Shown one piece after another: positions 59,292 to 64,000 of a stretch of 64,000 nt of DNA. This DNA comes from Acidobacteriota bacterium (GTDB lineage: Bacteria > Acidobacteriota > Vicinamibacteria > Vicinamibacterales > UBA2999): contig CANKJK010000007.1 in NCBI GenBank assembly GCA_947482665.1, positions 62,001-126,000 on the forward strand, read 5' to 3'. The position numbers were made by a program, and so were the translations under genes. Under the pieces are notes generated by a model. It was not told the origin of the DNA, did not search any database, and saw only the letters and a program-made list of their open reading frames with translations. Position 1 is the first letter of the stretch. Every line of letters begins with the position of its first letter.

Positions 59292-61813
59292 CCCACCACG
59301 ATGCTGACGAGGCGACCCTTCGCGACCACCACCTTCTTGACGGTCTTGCCAGCCAGGTGCGGCTGTACGGCCGCATCCGCCAGGGCCAGTCGCTCGAGGT
59401 CCGTCTCCGCGATGTCGACTGGCACGGTCAGTCGGCCGCGCACTTTGCCGTTCACCTGCACGGGGACCACCACCTCCTCGGCTCTGGCCACGGCGCCTTC
59501 GTAGGTCGGCCAAGCGGCCGCCGCCAGTCCGCCGGAATGCCCCAGGCGCTCCCACAACTCCTCCGCGGTATGTGGCGCGAACGGGGCCAGCATCCGGACC
59601 AGTGCCGACACGGCCTCCCCAACAACCGCCACCACCTCTGGGCGCTCGGGCACCGGTGCCGCGTCCTCGGACCGTCGCGAGGGAACGCCCGTCGCCGTCG
59701 TCTCGCTGAACGCGTAGAGCTCGTTGACCAGCTCCATCATCGCGGAGATCGCGGTATTGAGCTGCTGCCGCTCCTCGATGTCGACGGTCACCCGCCGAAT
59801 GGTTTCGTGCGTCTTCCTGCGCAGGGCCTTGGCCTCCGGCGACAGTCCCTCGAAGGCGTCCTCATGCACGCCGGCCAGCGTCGCCAGCCAGTGGTCCACA
59901 AACCGCCAGACTCGTGCGAGGAAGCGCCAGCTGCCCTCGATGCCGGCGTCGGACCACTCGATCTCCTTCTCGGGCGGCGCGACGAACATCACGTAGAGCC
60001 GCAGGGCGTCCGCGCCGTACTTCGTCATCATGTCGTCCGGGTCCACGACGTTGCCCTTGGACTTCGACATGACCTGCCCTTCCTTCAGCACCATCCCCTG
60101 CGTGAGCAGGTGCTGGAAGGGCTCGTCGTGCGTCACCATGCCGAGATCGCGGAACACCCGCGCGAAGAAGCGCGAGTAGATCAGGTGCAGGATCGCGTGC
60201 TCGACGCCACCGACATAGAAATCGACCGGCAGCCAGTAGCGGACCGCATCCGGGTTGAACGCCTGCCCGCTGTTGTGAGGATCGGCGAACCGGTAGAAGT
60301 ACCAGGACGAGTCGACGAACGTATCCATCGTGTCCGTTTCGCGGCGCGCCGCCTGCCCGCACCGCGGACACGTCGTGTCGACGAACTCGCGCACGTGCGA
60401 CAGCGGCGAGTCACCGCGCCCCGTGAACTGCGTGATACGCGGCAACTCCACGGGTAACTGGTCATCGGGCACCGGCACGAGTCCATCGCGCTCACAGTGG
60501 ACGAACGGAATCGGCGTGCCCCAGTAGCGCTGCCGGGAGATGCCCCAGTCCTTCAACCGGAACTGCACGGTGCCTTCACCGCATCCCTTCGCCCGGGCGG
60601 CGGCAATCATCCGGACTTGCGCCTCGGCGGACGGCAGGCCGGAAAACTCACCGGACTCCACGAGCGTGCCGTACGCGTCCGCCGCCTCCGTCAACGAGTC
60701 TGACAGCCGCGGCTGCCCGTCCGGCGTGACCACCACGCGGATGGGCAGTCCGAACTTGCGCGCAAACTCAAAATCGCGCTGGTCGTGCGCCGGCACCGCC
60801 ATCACCGCGCCTGTCCCGTAGTCGCCGAGGACGAAGTTCGCCACCCAGATCGGAACGGTCTGCCCGGTGAAAGGATTCACGGCACGCTGCCCGGTGTCGA
60901 AACCCTGCTTCTCGATCTCGCCACTCATGCGCGCGGCGCGATCCTGCAGCCGGAACGCCTGCACCTGCTGACGGAACGTGGCGGGGTCAGCCGACCGGTC
61001 TGCGAACGCCGCGACCAGCGCGTGCTCCGGCGCCAGCAGTACAAAGGTCGCCCCGAATATCGTGTCGATGCGGGTCGTGAACACCTCGATCGTCGTGCCA
61101 GCATCGCCGTCCACCGCGAACCGGACCTTGGCCCCCTCGGAGCGCCCGATCCAATTGCGCTGCATCGTCAGCACTTTGTCTGGCCACTCGGTCAGCCCAT
61201 CAATCGCGGTCAACAGCTCGTCGGCATATGCCGTGATCCGGAAGAACCACTGTTCCAGGTCGCGTGTCTCAACCGCGGAGTGACATCGCCAGCAGCCCCC
61301 GTCGACCACCTGCTCATTGGCAAGCACGGTGTTACAGCTCGGACACCAGTTCACCGACGAGCGCTTCCGGTAGGCCAGGCCCTTCTCGTACATCCGGATG
61401 AAGAGCCACTGGTTCCACTTGTAGTAATTCGCGTCACACGTAGCCAGCTCCCGCTGCCAGGCATAGCTGATGCCCATCCGCTGGAGCTGCCCCTTCATGT
61501 GATCGATGTTGCCGCGGGTGGAATCCTCGGGATGGATCCCATGCTTGATGGCGGCGTTCTCCGCCGGAAGTCCGAACGCGTCCCACCCGAACGGATGCAG
61601 GACGTTAAAGCCCTGCAGGCGTTTCATCCGGGCCAGCGCGTCCCCGATGCTGTAGTTGCGCACGTGCCCCATGTGCGCGTGACCAGATGGATACGCGAAC
61701 ATCTCGAGGCAGTAGAACTTGGGCTTGGAAGGGTCTTCGGTGACCTCAAATGCGCCGGACGCATTCCAGCGTTCCTGCCACTTGCGATCAAGGTCCTGCG
61801 GTGTGTAGTCCAT
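59288..61813 (-). CDS. leuS: Leucyl-tRNA synthetase
   Basis: [24 protein letters not shown]...[66 protein letters not shown]. Start 61813, not 61930. Confidence 0.97.
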   Translation of the reverse strand: MDYTPQDLDRKWQERWNASGAFEVTEDPSKPKFYCLEMFAYPSGHAHMGHVRNYSIGDALARMKRLQGFNVLHPFGWDAFGLPAENAAIKHGIHPEDSTRGNIDHMKGQLQRMGISYAWQRELATCDANYYKWNQWLFIRMYEKGLAYRKRSSVNWCPSCNTVLANEQVVDGGCWRCHSAVETRDLEQWFFRITAYADELLTAIDGLTEWPDKVLTMQRNWIGRSEGAKVRFAVDGDAGTTIEVFTTRIDTIFGATFVLLAPEHALVAAFADRSADPATFRQQVQAFRLQDRAARMSGEIEKQGFDTGQRAVNPFTGQTVPIWVANFVLGDYGTGAVMAVPAHDQRDFEFARKFGLPIRVVVTPDGQPRLSDSLTEAADAYGTLVESGEFSGLPSAEAQVRMIAAARAKGCGEGTVQFRLKDWGISRQRYWGTPIPFVHCERDGLVPVPDDQLPVELPRITQFTGRGDSPLSHVREFVDTTCPRCGQAARRETDTMDTFVDSSWYFYRFADPHNSGQAFNPDAVRYWLPVDFYVGGVEHAILHLIYSRFFARVFRDLGMVTHDEPFQHLLTQGMVLKEGQVMSKSKGNVVDPDDMMTKYGADALRLYVMFVAPPEKEIEWSDAGIEGSWRFLARVWRFVDHWLATLAGVHEDAFEGLSPEAKALRRKTHETIRRVTVDIEERQQLNTAISAMMELVNELYAFSETTATGVPSRRSEDAAPVPERPEVVAVVGEAVSALVRMLAPFAPHTAEELWERLGHSGGLAAAAWPTYEGAVARAEEVVVPVQVNGKVRGRLTVPVDIAETDLERLALADAAVQPHLAGKTVKKVVVAKGRLVSIVVG

Positions 61814-61886
61814 GAGGGTCGAGCGGCCGCTGCTGGGTGGCTGACGCACCACGACGGGCGCCAGGATGAGCGATACGCTGCTGAAA

Positions 61887-62909
61887 TTATAGTCGCCAGT
61901 ACCGGGAGATGACGGGCACGGCCTCCGCAAGCGCCCGTTCGCCCCGCTCCCGGGAGCCTGGCACGGCCTCCGCGGCCCCCAGGCCAGGCTCGGCCAATCC
62001 GGCCGTGAGCGCGCGGAGCGAACCGGCCAGCGCGGACAGGTTATAGCCGCCCTCGGTCACGGCCACGATCCGGCCGCCACAGATCTCTCCAGCCACGGCG
62101 GCCAGGCGCCTGGCCAATGAGCCAAATCCCTCCGTGCTGACCTGCATCCCGGCCAATGGGTCCGCCGCATGCGCATCAAACCCGGCCGAGAGCAGAAGCA
62201 GGTCCGGACGGTACTGGCGGACGACAGGCAGCACGGCCCGGTCAAAGACCACCGCGTAGTCCGCATCGCCGCAGCCGGCCTCCATCGGCAGATTCACGGT
62301 GTATCCCTCGCCCGCCCCACGCCCGCACTCTCCAGCCGCGCCCGTGCCGGGGTAACAGGGGAACTGGTGCATGGACACGAACAACACCGAAGGGTCTGCC
62401 TCGAAGCTGTGCTGCGTGCCATTGCCGTGATGCACATCGAAGTCAATGATCGCGACCCGCTCGGCGCCACGTGCCCGCGCATGCGCCGCCGCCACCGCGA
62501 CGTTATTGAACAGGCAAAATCCCATTGCGCGGTCGGCCTCGGCATGATGCCCGGGAGGGCGCACGAACGCGACGGCGGTCCGCGCGCGCCCGTCGAGGAC
62601 CAGGTCCACGCCGTGGCAGGCCGCGCCTGCGGCAAGACGGGCCAGTTCCACGGACTCCCGTGAGGTCACCGTATCCGGGTCGAAGGCCACCGGACGGCCG
62701 GCGGTGGCCATCACCTCACGCAGATAGCGCTCGGTGTGAATGCGACGCAGTTCTTCATCGGTGGCGGTCCGCGGCTCAACGACCGACCACCCGGCCGCGT
62801 GCGCCTCCGCCGCCACAACCTGCATCACTTCGGCACGCTCAAACCGCTCGGGATGCCCGGGCGGTGTCAGGTGGCCTGCAAAGCGATCGGAGGTTACGAG
62901 TGTCAGCAC
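61887..62909 (-). CDS. Histone deacetylase / acetylpolyamine amidohydrolase family protein
   Basis: [88 protein letters not shown] start at 62909 proposed. Confidence 0.92.
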   Translation of the reverse strand: MLTLVTSDRFAGHLTPPGHPERFERAEVMQVVAAEAHAAGWSVVEPRTATDEELRRIHTERYLREVMATAGRPVAFDPDTVTSRESVELARLAAGAACHGVDLVLDGRARTAVAFVRPPGHHAEADRAMGFCLFNNVAVAAAHARARGAERVAIIDFDVHHGNGTQHSFEADPSVLFVSMHQFPCYPGTGAAGECGRGAGEGYTVNLPMEAGCGDADYAVVFDRAVLPVVRQYRPDLLLLSAGFDAHAADPLAGMQVSTEGFGSLARRLAAVAGEICGGRIVAVTEGGYNLSALAGSLRALTAGLAEPGLGAAEAVPGSRERGERALAEAVPVISRYWRL

Positions 62910-62937
62910 GGGTATCTCCGGCAGGGTCGATGTCTGG

Positions 62938-62975
62938 ACAAAAAAAGGGCGGAACGCCTTGTGGCGCTCCGCCCT
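62938..62975 (-). terminator. Rho-independent terminator of the VOC protein gene
   Basis: 13-bp near-perfect stem 62946-62958/62963-62975 (AGGGCGGAACGCC - TTGT - GGCGCTCCGCCCT) with an A tract on + (T tract at the minus-strand 3' end). Confidence 0.85.
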
Positions 62976-62997
62976 GATCTTCGCAGATTCCGTCGCC

Positions 62998-63975
62998 TTA
63001 CTCGATGACGATCCCGAGCGTCTCGGTCCAGTCGAGATAGGCAAAGCTGCCTTCGGGCGGCGGGCCACCGTTGGTCCACTTGCCGCCCTTCTGCTGCCCC
63101 ATCTTCAACCACTCCTCACGGCCCATTTTCCCGCGACCGACCGCAATGTGCATCAAAGAGACGCCCTGCTGCTTCTTAATCTGATGTGACCACGGATTCG
63201 GTTCCCCCACGCCCTGGATGACCTCCAGGCCGATCTTGTTCTGGAACAGCATCGCCGTCTGCACGGACCCATCTTTGGTCCACATATCCGGCGGATATGG
63301 GAACGGCCCCTGCGGCGGGAAACGGCGTGGCTCAATGGGCTTCATGCCGAAGATGTCGGCGATCATCTTCGCGGACGCGGCCGCATCAGTGTTCGCAAAG
63401 CCGACATGGCTGATCGGCAACCCTCCGAACAGGCTCGACTGTGCGGTGGGTGCAGCGGGCATCGCGGGCCTGGCTGTGGGTCCGACGATCAGCGTCGCGC
63501 CAAGCGGCGTCTGACGCAGGTCGACCCACGCAAACTTTCCGCCCTTCGTCCCACCCGTCCACTTGCCACCCTTGGCTTCAAGCTGCGCGCGGACCGCATC
63601 GACATCGGAATCCTTGCCGACGCCCAGCGCCCAGAGACCGAGACCGTACTTCTTCAGATGCTCACGCATCGGCCCCTTCCCGGTGGGCTGCACGATGGCG
63701 ATGTAGAAGTTCGGCATCGGGACGTAGGCAATCTTGGCCTTCTCCTTCTTGCCGTTGGGCAAGTCGTATTCGACCGGCTGCACCTCGGGCACGGGGATAC
63801 CGAAGATGTCGCCATAGCCGGCTGCGGTCTTGGCAATGTCCGGCGTAATGACCACCAGGTGTGTCAGGGGCGCGCCCATCAGGAGCGGGCCCGACTGGGC
63901 GTGCGAGGCGGCTGGCGCCCCCAGAAGACCCGTCAGGGCCAGTAGCCACGACATCATCACGAACAATCGACGCAT
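62998..63975 (-). CDS. Secreted VOC-family (glyoxalase/bleomycin-resistance fold) protein, two-domain
   Basis: Signal peptide MRRLFVMMSWLLALTGLLGAPAASHAQ; LTHLVVITPDIAKTAAGYGDIFGIPVPEVQ and second repeat ISHVGFANTDAAASAKMIADIFGMKPIE. Confidence 0.85.
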   Translation of the reverse strand: MRRLFVMMSWLLALTGLLGAPAASHAQSGPLLMGAPLTHLVVITPDIAKTAAGYGDIFGIPVPEVQPVEYDLPNGKKEKAKIAYVPMPNFYIAIVQPTGKGPMREHLKKYGLGLWALGVGKDSDVDAVRAQLEAKGGKWTGGTKGGKFAWVDLRQTPLGATLIVGPTARPAMPAAPTAQSSLFGGLPISHVGFANTDAAASAKMIADIFGMKPIEPRRFPPQGPFPYPPDMWTKDGSVQTAMLFQNKIGLEVIQGVGEPNPWSHQIKKQQGVSLMHIAVGRGKMGREEWLKMGQQKGGKWTNGGPPPEGSFAYLDWTETLGIVIE

Positions 63976-64000
63976 GTATTCCTCCCGTCCGCACACATGG

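Overview
This 64 kb, high-GC window reads as a contiguous bacterial chromosome segment, probably Acidobacteriota (Vicinamibacteria-like). That guess rests on a VWA protein resembling the acidobacterial VWFA-related family, a carboxypeptidase-regulatory TonB receptor and a DUF5916-like protein. It is an inference, not a proven assignment. The window is mostly ordinary core genes: secA-guaB, gcvT-gcvH-gcvP-nnr-tsaE, cysS-yraN with tRNA-Gly and tRNA-Cys, carA-carB, hrcA-grpE-dnaJ-prmA, recX-alaS-slt, rpsT, and leuS-lptE-holA. Competence/type IV pilus genes are also present (comEA, GspH/FimT pseudopilin, PilZ, comEC, pilT). I saw no transposase, prophage, CRISPR array, rRNA or recognisable defence island. 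The items most worth follow-up are: (1) a roughly 160-nt intergenic segment upstream of rpsT, closed by a perfect 12-bp long-range inverted repeat with several internal hairpins, a candidate structured RNA; (2) a sigma-54-type AAA+ regulator whose GAFTGA loop reads RTATGV, translationally overlapped with an ABC exporter; (3) a mirrored pair of TATAAT elements between xdhC and hrcA, which would be mutually exclusive promoters with a leaderless xdhC; (4) two convergent gene pairs that share a CTAG as both stop codons; (5) a secreted HExxH protein of unknown family. I found no clear new multi-gene system. All family calls come from reading translated motifs; no database search was run.
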